Below are positions 43,400-54,518 of a stretch of 64,000 bases of DNA, piece by piece. The stretch covers positions 771,621 through 835,620 of the forward strand of contig JAMWFC010000091.1 in the NCBI GenBank assembly GCA_027475525.1. The letters are read 5' to 3'. The DNA is from Macrolepiota albuminosa. Lineage: Eukaryota; Basidiomycota; Agaricomycetes; Agaricales; Agaricaceae. The notes under the pieces are model-generated. The model was not told where the DNA came from and did not search any database. It saw only the letters and a list, made by a program, of their open reading frames with translations. Numbering within the stretch: the stretch's first letter is position 1; the number at the start of each line of letters is the position of its first letter. Made by a program: the position numbers and the translations under genes.

Positions 43400-46300
43400 A
43401 TGTTCACCCCTTTTGGCGACGAAAGAAAGCGAAAGATCAATCTTGGTGGCGCCTCCTCTGTTGTATCGAATACAGCTCTCCTAGGACAGGCGCGAGCGCT
43501 TCGGACCGAGCGTCAAGAACAGCAGCGGAGGCACGAGAATGCTTCAAAGGTGCAGGCGTGGTGGCGCGGGACTCAGGAGGCACGGAAGGCTAGACGGGAT
43601 ATGAGACATATGTTTGAACATGATGTGTGTGGAATGGATGGGCTAAGGTGTCTGGTCATGATTGGCAGAAAGGACGAAGAAGCGCTCGCAACGTGGAGTT
43701 CGGCGATGGCAGTGGGTGGCTCTGGTGCGTTTTCGTCCTTTAAAAAGCCTGTAAAACTATCTATAACACACTGAAGATGCTCTCTTCGCCCTCCCCAGAC
43801 GAATAGAAAACCACGACAGCTGGCTTGTGTTGACGAAACAAGTAGCGGTCTTGTTGCTCTGTTCGGCGGCCAACTCTCCATTGTACGTTTTCCCTACCCT
43901 CAGATTGACTTCATCATCTTCTGTTCATCAGAAACTTCCGCTCTGTACCTCACCTCAAAGTTCTTCACGCGCTATTATCGCCTCCAACCACCACCGCAGT
44001 ACTTGGCGACTTTGGTAAACACGTCTCATCTCAGATCATTTTGTATCTTCTCCATCGCAATCTATACCCTTTACTCTACAACTCAATATCTTCAATAGTA
44101 AGTCGAAAAAATAGTTTTATAATAAGAAAATGACATTGAACTTGCCTCAGCCTCTAGGCGCTCGAACATCACCGGCTTTGACGCTCCTAGCTACCCTTGC
44201 CACATTACCATTCTCAACCCTCCCTGCGCAATCTCAAGACTACATCGCGTCTCTTAATGCCATTTTCGTATCGATTTTTACTATTCCCATACTTCCAAAT
44301 CGCATACCATCTGCGGCGCTTGTCGACCTCTCCGCTGGTATCCCTTTTTCATCCCTGGCTTCTCTCGATGTCAATTATGTTATCGAAGCGATTACCCCTG
44401 ATGACAAGCTCAACCTTATCGCAAATCTTCAGGTATTTATGGTACCACGATACAAGTTTATAGACGCAAAAGCACTTGAAGTTTACTTTATACTTCTTTC
44501 GCGGCTGCTCAACTCCCTCCCATCTCACGTTCTTAATCCGCCTCCGCCAAAGTTACATTCTACGACTGCTTCTGTATCTCAATATGAATCTGGTTCTGAT
44601 TCCGACTCTCCTCGTACGCGAGTCACTGTCGTATCGTCATTTTCGGATAATCCAACACGAGCAGTCATCCCTAGAACACTGAAACGCCTTGCTTCTCTCC
44701 CCGGTGCCTCACACCTCTCGACTCTCCTCTCCCTCCCATCCTCGCCGACCTCCCGGCCTGCACTCCTACAACTGCTCTTTGCCCTTTCCACCATATGGCC
44801 CGCTGACGTGGCTCCAAGGATACTTGCTACCGCACCATCGCTTGTCAGAGAGATCTATCGGGGATATGTGCGCGGCAGCCCGGTGGGGCGTGACAGTTCC
44901 GCTGGTGTGTTGGGCGGAGAAACGTCGACTACGGAAATATGGATCCCCTTCCTACTACTTGTAGAACTCTATACAAAAGCAATGGTGACTATGGGAGATG
45001 ACGAATTTTTTGGTGCGAATCTGGGAACAGGAGAAGGATCGGGATCGCGCGGGAGGGTACTTGCATCAGCAGAAGTGGGAGGGTCAGTACAAGTTGCGAG
45101 GAACCCGTTGAGTCTAGATGAGCTGGTAGGGTGGAGCCGGCAGTTGATGAATGTGGCATTTGCGTTATATTGGAGGGAAGACCGGGAAACACTGGCGAAG
45201 ACTGTTGGGTTGGAGGGGAGGGGAAATTTGAGGTGTACTTGGGAGGGAGTGAGGGAGAGGGTAACAAAGTGTTTGGCGGGAATTCACGCGAGAGAGTGAG
45301 TATTGCATCGCTTTATTTCTTCATTTGGTGGGCATTGTCTTCTAGCCTGTGCGCTCACGAGCGTGTTGTCTTCTTTTCCATTCTTTCAGCTCCTTTTTTA
45401 TGCCATCCTAAGCACATCTGGGTATTCTAACGTAATATCTTCAGCTCTCGCAAACCGTTTGTTCCCGCAGGTCACTGGTTAGCTACTTCCCAGATCGACG
45501 TTCAATCGTTTGTCGAGGCAGCTATGTACGTGTATACTTAATGGTCCTACGCCCTTCTCATTCTCTTTTAGCTTTGAAGAGCGCGAGTTGTCATCTACAG
45601 TCCCTGACTCTCCCGTGCTTCCTCTCCCTCGGAATCATGGTTACTCCAAACGGCAGCTTGCTCACCTCTCCCCGCGTCTTGGCGTACTGAACAACATTCC
45701 ATTCGCCATCCCGTTTGATGTACGCGTGTCTGTCTTCCGCCATTTCGTTGTCAACGATGCTGTGGCTCGCGCCTCGTCCCGCGGTCATCGGGATCTTCCC
45801 ATATTCTATGGTAATGGGCGACAAAGGGTGCAGATCCGCAGGGGAAATGTTGCGCAGGATGGGTTTGATCGTTTGGCTGAGGCTGATTTGAAGGCGTCGT
45901 TGGAGATCGTCTTTATCGATCAGTTTGGGGCTGAAGAGTGAGCGATACTTGTCGATTTCTTCCGAATTCCTCATCAGCGTTCTTCATGCAGGGCAGGTAT
46001 TGATGGAGGCGGTGTATTCAAAGAGTTCTTCACGTCACTGTGTAAAGAGGTTTTTGACACGGACCGAGGGTTATGGTTGGCGAACAAGAAAAACGAGCTG
46101 TACCCGAATCCACATACATATGCAATTGAATGTAGGTTTGTTTCTTTATCGTCGTCTTTCATCCTTCTAGCTTTCAATTAGCCCACAGTCTCAACTGGTA
46201 CCGTTTTATCGGACGTATCCTCGGGAAGGCCATGTATGATGGGATTCTCGTTGATGTAGCGTTTGCAGGATTCTTTCTGGCCAAGGTTCGTCATCGTTGC

Positions 46301-47320
46301 ATGCTATATAGTGATTACATCATACACAAGTTATTATCTTAGTGGCTTGGACGGCAAAGCTTTTTGGATGACCTTGCTTCCCTTGACCCTGACCTTTACA
46401 ATGGCCTTGTGTTCTTGAAACACTATACAGGTAACCTGGAAGATCTCGCTCTCAACTTTACTATAGCTGTGGATGGTTCGAGCTTTTTCTCCCAATGTAA
46501 TTATCCATCCTGACCTTTCGTGGGATATACAGAACTCGGTATCACTCGATCCGTCGACCTCATCCCGAACGGGAGTAACGTCGCAGTCACGAAAGAGAAC
46601 CGCCTGCAGTACATCCAGCTTATCTCTCACTACCGCCTGACTAAACAGATCAGGCTACAGAGTGAGGCGTTTTTTGATGGCTTATCGGAAATGATCGACT
46701 CGAGGTGGATTCGGTGAGTTTTGTCGTCCCTATTTAGCCCTGGAAAACATCTGAGAACATGTCCAGCATGTTCAATCAGCAAGAGATCCAGATTTTACTA
46801 GGTGGCGTCAATAAGCCTATCGATTTTGATGATCTCAGGAGTCATACCAATTACGGGGGGTTGTACGATGACAACGAAGAAACCATTATCATGTTCTGGA
46901 ACGCAAGTATCTTCCCAAAGTCCGGGTCAGGACAACTAAAGTATGCTCGGCTAGGTTATAAATACATTTGATCAAGGACAGCGCATGGCTCTCCTACGTT
47001 TTGTTACAAGCTGCAGTCGTCCGCCCCTTTTGTGGGTCTTTCCTCTCCAATTCCTCGTCATTTTCAATGAGTAATCATTTTCCAGGGGTTTTAAAGAGCT
47101 CGTACCAAACTTTTCAATTCGTGATGCTAGCTCTGATCAGCATCGACTTCCTACTTCAAGCACATGTGTGAATCTACTAAAGGTAAGTGCTTCGATAGTT
47201 TCACTTTCATAGAGGGGGCTAAAGTGGTATTGGTAGCTTCCCCGATACAAGAACGAGAAGGTTTTACGTGAGAAGTTGCTGCAGGCGATTACGTCTAATG
47301 CGGGATTCGATCTTTCATGA
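43400..47320 (+). CDS. hul5: HECT E3 ubiquitin ligase, UBE3C/Hul5 type
   Basis: Thirteen exons giving about 1048 residues, close to human UBE3C length. Exons: 43400-43750, 43799-44014, 44115-45295, 45445-45525, 45572-45937, 45992-46131, 46182-46285, 46343-46475, 46533-46713, 46767-46902, 46955-47031, 47086-47182, 47237-47320; phases agree throughout (the intron at 44015-44114 is least certain). The N-terminus MFTPFGDERKRKINLGGASS matches the conserved UBE3C start and is followed by an IQ-like helix (ASKVQAWWRG). The HECT domain reads IDGGGVFKEFF, SLNWYRFIGRILGKAMYDGI, TKENRLQYIQLISHYRL, and LPTSSTCVNLLKLP, with the catalytic Cys codon at 47165-47167. Ends NAGFDLS, a normal HECT tail. It should add or extend ubiquitin chains at the proteasome on misfolded proteins. 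Only clear housekeeping gene in the window. Confidence 0.93.
46903..46954 (+). other. GC-AG intron of the HECT ligase
   Basis: Exon ends ...IIMFWN, the intron begins GCAAGT and ends GGCTAG, and the next exon starts VINTFDQGQRMALLRF. Only this choice gives the conserved HECT sequence in frame; no GT donor fits. Confidence 0.75.
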
Positions 47321-47620
47321 TTGGCTGTGGTGCAGTTTCTGGGACCGACTCCAAATTTTGGTAAAAAAAAAAAATCAGAAATTAGTATGGCCCTATGTCC
47401 AATTTCCATATTTTAAATAACTCAAACTAATTTTTATTGAATTTTCAATGAATATCCAAGGAAAATGCAATTCTATAGTTGTTACCAAGTATAGCCGCTG
47501 TAATACTGGCATTGAAAATGTTTTACAAGCCCTCTTTTCAATTTTTATTACTGAATCTTAGTAAAAACAGAAAAAATAATTTTTAAATTACTTTATATAT
47601 TTATATTTACATAGTTTTTG
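47321..47620. other. 3' flank of the HECT gene
   Basis: AT-rich sequence with an A run at 47363-47374 and repeated AATTTTTATT motifs. No gene. Poly(A) sites of the upstream gene probably lie here. Confidence 0.5.
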
Positions 47621-47624
47621 GTTA

Positions 47625-47800
47625 TCCATGCCAGGACAATCAGATCCATCATGTCCTGCAGCTTGGCATATCTTGCAACATCTACTTTTTTTATCTGAAG
47701 CTAGGAATACAAAGTCATTTGAAAGTGTAAGCAAAGTTGATTTAACATATACTGTAACACATTTGCATGGTTTATGTCACTGATAACTGTAGGAGAACTA
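47625..47800 (-). pseudogene. Relic with a CCHC zinc knuckle
   Basis: Minus-strand frame reads STLLTLSNDFVFLASDKKSR followed by CCKICQAAGHDGSDCPGMD. The CX2CX4HX4C knuckle near a C-terminus suits a gag or a MULE/hAT-type transposase tail. Upstream (47800-48050) is stop-ridden. Family not determined. Confidence 0.4.
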
Positions 47801-48057
47801 GCCATAGTTGCAGAGCCAGGCAATAGTGAAGTCTGTCTGTATTTTAGCTGAAAATGTAATAGCTAGATCCAAGTCTGGAATGTCATCAACAAGCATTAAT
47901 TGTCCATCATTTGTATCTGCTTTGTTATGTATTGATATGATCATTCATATTCAAAGTACTTTCAGTCTCAGGTATATAAGCTGGTTCAGATGTACTAGTT
48001 TATGTACTCAATCAGTAGTATAGCAGTAGTAATAGCTGGGAGGACTTGAAATATATA

Positions 48058-48430
48058 CACTGGCTCAAAAAACTGCCTCAATATTTGGCCTTTTTAGAAA
48101 GATTCACATGGTGTGCAACAATTACTTCAGCAAAAAATTTTAGAAAATCACATGACATACAGCTGCATCCTGGCTTCAAAACGATATATGCATAACATGG
48201 TTTGAACAAGAACTCACTGATTAATAAATCAAACAAAATATTCAATTATTGGGGCAGTTTTTTGACCCACTCTAATTTACTCTAATTTTCATATCTAGTA
48301 CTTGGTATGGCCTCCATTTGCCTTTATAACTGCTTTGATCCTAGGCATGCTCTCTATGAGGCTTTGGCATACCTTTGATGGTATTTCATTCCACTCCTTG
48401 ATCACTCTCTTCCAGGTCTGGATGTGGTAT
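48058..48430 (-). pseudogene. Tc1/mariner 3' end: transposase C-terminus and TIR
   Basis: On the minus strand QTWKRVIKEWNEIPSKVCQS, then LIESMPRIKAVIKANGGHTK and Y before a TAG. The 'W...IP...IESMPRRI.AVI.A.GGHTKY' ending is the classic Tc1 transposase C-terminus. It is followed by a 3' non-coding part that ends in GGCAGTTTTTTGAGCCAGTG and a TA (48056-48057). The 5' part is missing: the sequence changes to GypA relic at about 48425. An inner inverted copy of the end (48245-48272) makes 48058-48272 a TA-bounded inverted-repeat unit. Confidence 0.8.
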
Positions 48431-48439
48431 CGCTCCCAT

Positions 48440-48444
48440 CAAAC
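48440..48444. other. Target duplication CAAAC, left of GypB
   Basis: CAAAC immediately left of the LTR at 48445, matched by CAAAC at 54519-54523 right of the other LTR. Confidence 0.9.
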
Positions 48445-48765
48445 TGTAAGGGCGACCTCCGGAGGTTGCGGCACTATCACACAACTGGCAGAGGGAAATC
48501 CAAAGTATATTAGAGCCAGTAACGACAGTACAATCAATAACTAATCACCTGGCAGAGGGAAATCCAAAGAGAACAAGTCTAAGGATTCCTCTGCCAGTGT
48601 GGCACATCAGTACGGGGGCAGACAGGCATGGGAACGACTGTACAGTATTCAACGGCTAGCTCCGGGAGGCCGGGAGAACTCTGGGGCACGGGAAATGCTC
48701 CGGAGTTCTCCGGAAACTCCGGAAAAGGAAATTGTGACCAGACAAGAGCGAGGAGTCCCCTGACA
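48445..48765 (-). repeat. GypB 3' LTR
   Basis: 321 bp, TGTAAGGGCGACC...CCCCTGACA on the plus strand (GypB runs right to left). It differs from the other LTR by about nine transitions. It contains CTGGCAGAGGGAAATCCAAA twice, about 76 bp apart. Confidence 0.93.
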
Positions 48766-48780
48766 TCACCCCCCCTTTAG
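48766..48780 (-). promoter_or_regulatory. GypB polypurine tract
   Basis: Minus strand CTAAAGGGGGGGTGA adjoins the 3' LTR and overlaps the pol stop codon. Confidence 0.8.
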
Positions 48781-51700
48781 GGCGCGGCGTCTCGACGTGC
48801 CGGGTAGAAGAACTCGCGGATGGCCTGATCCGCTAGAGAAAGGGGGTAAACTCCCTGTATGGTTTGTGGGGCCTCAGGGTGCCGGCGGTGGAAGTCCCGG
48901 GTGAGAGCCGGGGCGTGGACGTCTTCAGATGGCTCCCAGGAGATGTCTTCGATACCATAGCCCTTCCACTTCACCTTGTACTGTAGCTTCCCACAGAATA
49001 AGCGGCTGTCCAAGATCTTCTCCACTTCGTACTCCACCCCGCTGTCTGCTAGGACTGGCGGTGGCGGCGGCGGTGCTCGTCGCCCGGGGCTGGAGAAAGC
49101 TTGACCACGTTGAAGACCGGGTGGAGTTGGCGCATGCCCACAGGCAGCCGGAGTCGGTAGGCTAGGGGCCCCACCTGACGCTCAATGGGGTATGGCCCCA
49201 GTTGACGATGAGACAGCTTCTTTGAGGGTCACGTGGTGGAGATGTCGGAGGCATCCAGGAATACGCGGTCTCCGGGCTTGTACTCGGGAGCTGGTGTCCG
49301 GCCCCGGTTGTAGTATTGTGCCATGTCGTCCTTTGCCTTAGTTAGCGCAGCCTTTGCCTCCTCCTGTGCCTTCTGCATGCGATCCACAAACTCGTTGACC
49401 GATTCGTTCTCCGACCGCCGTGTGCGTGGTTCAAAACCCATCCGGGGGTGCCGCCCTGTGTCAAGGAAGAAGGGTGATACCTGCGTCGAGGCATGGACAT
49501 GGTTGTTGTACTGGAATTCCGCCTCCGGCAGGAGCTCATCCCAGTCGTCCTGACGCTCGTTGCAGAATAGCCGCAGGTATTGCTCAAGCTCCTGGTTAAC
49601 ACGTTCGGTCTGGCCGTCGGATTGCGGGTGGTAGGCAGTGGAGGTGTGGAGCTTCACATGCAGGAGGCGGTAGAGCTCCCGGGTGAACTCCGCAACAAAC
49701 TGTGGGCCCCGGTCGGACACGTACGCATCGGAAAGGCCGTGGAGTTTCCAGACATTCTTCCGGTACAGGTTAGCGGCACCCATGGCGGAGCAGGTCGTGT
49801 GGGTCGGAATGAAGTGAGCCCGTTTGCCATAGAGGTCCACGACCACCAGGATAGCATCGTAGCCGTGTGCGTCCAGAAGCTCCACAATGAAGTCCACGGA
49901 GGCCACGCTCCACCGTTCTGCGGGCGTCGGCAAGGAGTGCATCTGACCGGTAGGGAGACGGCGCTGGGGCTTGGTCCGGAGGCAGAGATCACAGGTGCTG
50001 GTGTAGGAGCCTATGTATCTTGACATCTGGGGCCACCAGTAGTTCCAGGACACAAGTTCCAGCGTCTTCCAGCGCCCGGGGTGCCCAGCAATGCGGGAGT
50101 CATGGTGTTGCTCAACAATGCGTCGCCGGAGCTCCGGGTCGTTGGGTACATAGATGTGGCTGCGGTAGGTGAGGAGGCCGTCTTGGAGACTCCACTCGTT
50201 GGCATGCACTGCCCTCGTGCCCGTGGGGCGATGAGACCGTAGAGCCAAGGCGGCCTTGGCCACAGAGTCCTCCTGCATCCCCTCCTGATTTTCCCGATGG
50301 ATATCCCGGAGAATGTCGACCTCGTCTCCCTGGGCGGATATCCCCTCCAGTGCCCAGATGGCAAACAGCTCCGGTCGTAGGAGGGTGATGTTGTCGTTGT
50401 CTCCGGCCCCGGAGCCATGGTCGGCACGCCTGGATAGGGCATCGGGCTTCCCCATGGACCTCTCCGGCTTGTGATGCAGTGAGAAGTCAAAGTTGGCAAG
50501 GTAGAGGGACCACCGGGCCTGGCGGCGGTTGAGCTTCTTTGCTGTCCGGAAGTACTCCAAGTTCTTGTGGTCTGTCCAGACTTCGAACTTGTGCCGGGCC
50601 CCCTCCAGGAAGTGGCGCCACTCCTCTAGTGACCGGATGATTGCCAGCATCTCCTTGTCGTGGATCTCATAGTTCCGCTCCACGGCATTGAGGCTCTTAG
50701 AGTAGAAGGCCACCGGATGCCACTTGCCGTCCCCCAGGGATTGCTGGGACAGGACGGCGCCGGTAGCAAAGTCAGAACTGTCTGCCTCAACTCGGAAAGG
50801 CTGATCGTCATCTGGGAAGAGGAGCACCGGCTTGGAGGTGACGGCTCGCTTCAGGGCATCGAAGGCCTGTTGCTCCGCGTCACCCCAAGTCCAGGCTGCC
50901 TCCTTCCGGGTGAGGTCAAAGAGGGGCCGTGCGTGGTGGGAAAAGTCCTGGATGAACCGCCGGTAGAAGTTGGTGAACCCCAGGAAGGCCTGTACTTCCT
51001 TCTTGTTCCGGGGCTCTGGCCACTGCGTAACACCGGCCACCTTCACCGGGTCCATCTCCGCCGTACCATGAGAGATGATGAGCCCGAGGTACTCGATCTG
51101 AGTTTTCTCGAACTCACATTTCTCCGGTTTGAGGTAGAGCTGATACTGGCGGAGGCGGTCTAGGACTATGCGGGTGATCCGGCGGTGCTCCTCTAGCGTC
51201 TTGGTGTAGATGAGGATATCGTCCAGGTACACACACACCACCCCATCTGCTATGAGGTCCCGGAATATGTCATTCATCATGGTTTGAAAGGTGGCGGGGC
51301 TGTTGGTGAGCCCGAAGAACATTACCAATGGTTCGAACAGGCCCCGGTTGGTCCGAAACGCAGCCTTCCACTCGTCTCCCTCCTGGATGCGCACATTGTT
51401 GTAGCCCCAGCGGACGTCCAACTTGGTGAAGTAGCGTGTGCCCCGGAGGTTGTTAATGAGTTCTGAGATGAGAGGGAGCGGGTAGCGGTTCTTGATGGTC
51501 ATCGCATTAAGCACACGATAATCTTGGACCAACCGGAGGGTGCCATCCTTCTTCTTGATGAAAAACACCGGGGAGGCCATCAGCAACTTTGAGGGTCGAA
51601 TTCTTCCAGTTTCGAGATTTTCCCGGAGGAAGGCATCTAGTTCATCCTGCTCCTTGGGCGCCAGTGGGTACACCTTGCAGTTGGCCGGCTTCGAGTCTGG

Positions 51701-53032
51701 TAGGAGCTCGATGGCATGATCCCACTGCTTGCGCTCCGGGAGAGAATCAAATGAGGCCTTGGAGAAAACATCCTCCAAGTCGTGCAGGTGGCCCGGGACA
51801 GTATCCTGGAATGGGCGAGGCGAGGTATTGGTGGCGAAGGCCTGGGCCAACCGTTGGGAAGTGGTCTGGCTGGCCCGGATCTCCTCTGCCGATGGCGGCG
51901 GACGCAACACTGTGGCATAGATGCGGTCCCCTACCTCAATGGCCTCGTCTGGTAATTCCAGGTCCGGGACTGGCAGGAATTCTCCTTCGCGACCGTCTTC
52001 CATGGTGGCCTCTCCACCGCTGTGCCTGTCGTCCTCATAGAGGGCCTCTCTATGAGGGAACGCCAGGGGCGGAGGATCCAACAGGTCGAGGTCGGCAAAG
52101 GGGATGTGTCCTGCCTGGCAGGCCCGGATGGCTGCACGTTCCCGCACAGCGGTGCGCCGCTCTATCCTTGCCTCCTTCGCACAGGTGGCGCAGCGTCGGG
52201 GGCACCGACTCATACTCACCTCTCCGGTAGTCCAGTCTATCTCCGGGTTGTGCTCCCGGAGCCACGTGTATCCCAGGATCATATCCTGCTTTCCCAAGCT
52301 GGTGACTGCGAAGGTGGCATGCTCGGCGTGGGCCCGATAGCGCAGAACCAGGTCTACAACGGCGTGGATGGAGCCTGCTTCATTGGGGGTACCGTCAATG
52401 TTGTAGACCGGAATTGGGGAAGGGAGAGGGCGAGTCGTGAGTTGGTGTCGGGCCACGTAGTCAGCATCCACAAAGAGCCCGGTGGCTCCGGAATCTAGAA
52501 GAGCAGTCACGCTCTGGGTCTGCTGTGTGTCAGTTGTTTCGACCTCCACCTTTAGCCGGAGCGAGTTGGTCGAGGGTGTCGAGGCTACCACGTAGCACCT
52601 TGGAAGGCGACGTTGCCAGGCAGGGATGCGGGGTCGAGGGGGCCCGGCAGGAGGAGTCGGCGAGACCAGGGGGCTTTTAGATACGTCGAGGGGTGGGCTT
52701 ACGATCATAGGTGCCAAAGTGTCCTCAGGGGTTGTATTGGGCTCTTCTATGGACAGACATACAAATCGATTTGCACCAAGCGACAGGGGCGTACTCTTCA
52801 CCCGTTGCTCCTCTAAAAATCCTCTGGGCTCCCTCCTCCCGACGCATCCGCACTCCGCTCCTGCTCCCAGGCCTCCGGCGCTGCCGTGTCTGGAGAGGGT
52901 GCTCCGGCTGCGTCCTTGGCTGCCAGGAGCTGCAGGAGTAGCTCTTCCTGCTCCTCCAGGGCTAGGTAACGCATCTCGAGGCCAAGCGGGCAACGGCGTG
53001 CAAAGTGACCGGGGGTGCCGCAGCGCTGGCAC
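48777..53032 (-). pseudogene. pol: GypB pol polyprotein, two lesions at the end
   Basis: Open for 1267 codons from 53032 to 49229, overlapping gag. Domains: retropepsin (LLDSGATGLFVD, about residue 180), RT (LDVRWGYNNVRI, LVMFFGLTNSP in place of [15 protein letters not shown] about 601), RNase H (VEADSSDFATGAVLSQ; WTDHKNLEYF), integrase (HHDSRIAGHPG...[38 protein letters not shown]). A TGA at 49226-49228 (CGA likely before) is followed in frame by the GPY-like region (LGPYPIERQVGPLAYRLRLP, HPVFNVVKL); then a one-base slip in a CCG repeat near 49070 is needed to reach the chromodomain (VEYEVEKILDSRL, YKVKWKGYGIEDISWEP), which ends at 48777 inside the polypurine tract. Confidence 0.88.
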
Positions 53033-54057
53033 AGAAGAGGTAGGTTGGCACGCTGGCGGGAGGAGTCCACATCCATAGGGGCCCCCGGGGGCAGTGTGGG
53101 CCCTGCGGAGGGAGCTGGGAGGCTGGGAGGGTGGAACACAGCTGCTACGGGATGGGGGAGAGGGATCCGAGGACGCGGGGCTGTTGCCGTGGCCGGAGCT
53201 TGGCGCAGGCTGCGCTTAAGTTCCATGAGCTGCCACTGGTCCCGGGCCACTCAGTACCAGGAGGCGACTTGGTTGTCGGCTGGACGTCCTTCTGCAAGGT
53301 TGTCAATACGCTCCATCAGAGTGGATTGGAGCCCTTCCCGGAAGGTGAGGCAGAGTTGCAGTCCATCGGGGTACCCGGCCTGCTCAACTAGTGCCCGGAA
53401 GGAGTCAATGTATTTGTCCAGCGAGCGCCTCCCTTGTCCGTATTGATCCCTGTCTTGGAGGACCAGCGCAGCTGCCTTGGCTGGGTTCCGGGGGAAGAAC
53501 TCGTCCCGGAACTCCTGCTCAAATGCGGCCCAGTTTGCAAACCCCGCAACACCTCCGGGGCGTCGGAAAACCCGCAGTGCATAGGTGGCTGCTCTCCCAG
53601 ACTTCATGTAGGACAGAACCCATGCGATTTTCAGGTCGTCCGAGACAAAGTCGTCCCCGCAGAGCTGGATATAGGTGAGGCACGACTGTAGAAATCGTTC
53701 TCCGGTCATGCGGTCGCCATCGTAGGCATCTGGGATGGCCGGTCGGGGGAGGAGCGCACGTGGGGTCCCTTGGGTCCTCAGAGGATTCGGAGAGGATGGC
53801 TGAACAGCGGGGGGCAGTGCCGCTGCTGGGGTTGCGGTAGCAACCAAGGGAGTGGTGTTGAGACGCTCTAGGAGTGCCCGGAGGGAGTCGGAGATGGTTT
53901 CAGTGGTTTGTCGGAGGGTGGAGAGTTCGGCGGTGTGGTGAGTGAGGGAAGCTTGAGTAAGCTGCACTTGAGCCTCTAGGTGGAGCAAGCGAGTCCAGGC
54001 TTCATCCTGAGGAGCTGTAGCGTCCAGAGGACTGTCTGAAGAGGCAAGCTGAGACAT
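52813..54057 (-). pseudogene. gag: GypB gag with one internal stop
   Basis: Frame from ATG 54057 (MSQLASSDSPLDATAPQDEA) runs to a TGA at 53251-53253 and continues in the same phase to 52813. Parts: a coiled-coil N-terminal region (LLHLEAQVQLTQASLTHHTA), a capsid-like region (FLQSCLTYIQLCGDDF; WAAFEQEFRDEFFPRNPAKA; SFRALVEQAGY) and a CX2CX4HX4C knuckle (CQRCGTPGHFARRC). The stop sits between NQVASWY and VARDQWQL; a single C-to-T change would explain it. Without readthrough the knuckle is lost. Confidence 0.85.
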
Positions 54058-54165
54058 AGAAGGTCCAGATGCTTAAAACTGGTGGAGAAGCGGTAGATAG
54101 GAGCCAGAGAATTCTTCTGACGGCTATGGGGGGCTTCCAGACCGGAATTAGGAGACTTGTTCTGC

Positions 54166-54518
54166 TGTAAGGGCGACCTCCAGAGGTTGCGGCACTATCA
54201 CACAACTGGCAGAGGGAAATCCAAAGTATATTAGAGCCAGTAACAACAGTACAATCAATAACTAATCACCTGGCAGAGGGAAATCCAAAGAGAACAAGTC
54301 TAAGGATTCCTCTGCCAGTGTGGCACATCAGTACGGGGGCGGACGGGCATGGGAACGACTGTACAGTATCCAACGGCTAGCTCCGGGAGGCTGGGAGAAC
54401 TCCGGGGTGCGGGAAATGCTCCGGAGTTCTCCGGAAACTCCGGAAAAGGAAATTGTGACCAGACAAAAACTCCGGAAAAGGAAATTGTGACCAGACAAGA
54501 GCGAGGAGTCCCCTGACA
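54166..54518 (-). repeat. GypB 5' LTR with a 32-bp internal duplication
   Basis: 353 bp. The extra 32 bp compared with the other LTR is a tandem copy of AAACTCCGGAAAAGGAAATT...CCAGACA near 54435-54498. Right flank CAAAC. Confidence 0.9.

Larger units (their letters stand above)
48445..54518 (-). mobile_element. Full-length chromodomain Ty3/gypsy element GypB
   Basis: Minus-strand element with LTRs 54166-54518 and 48445-48765, target duplication CAAAC, polypurine tract CTAAAGGGGGGGTGA (48766-48780), gag, protease, RT, RNase H, integrase and chromodomain. About 6.07 kb. It interrupts an older GypA relic: joining the two flanks restores a second-protease reading (WLFDGSDTT versus RLFDGNDAT). 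Defects are one stop in gag, one stop and one frameshift near the pol end. Confidence 0.93.
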
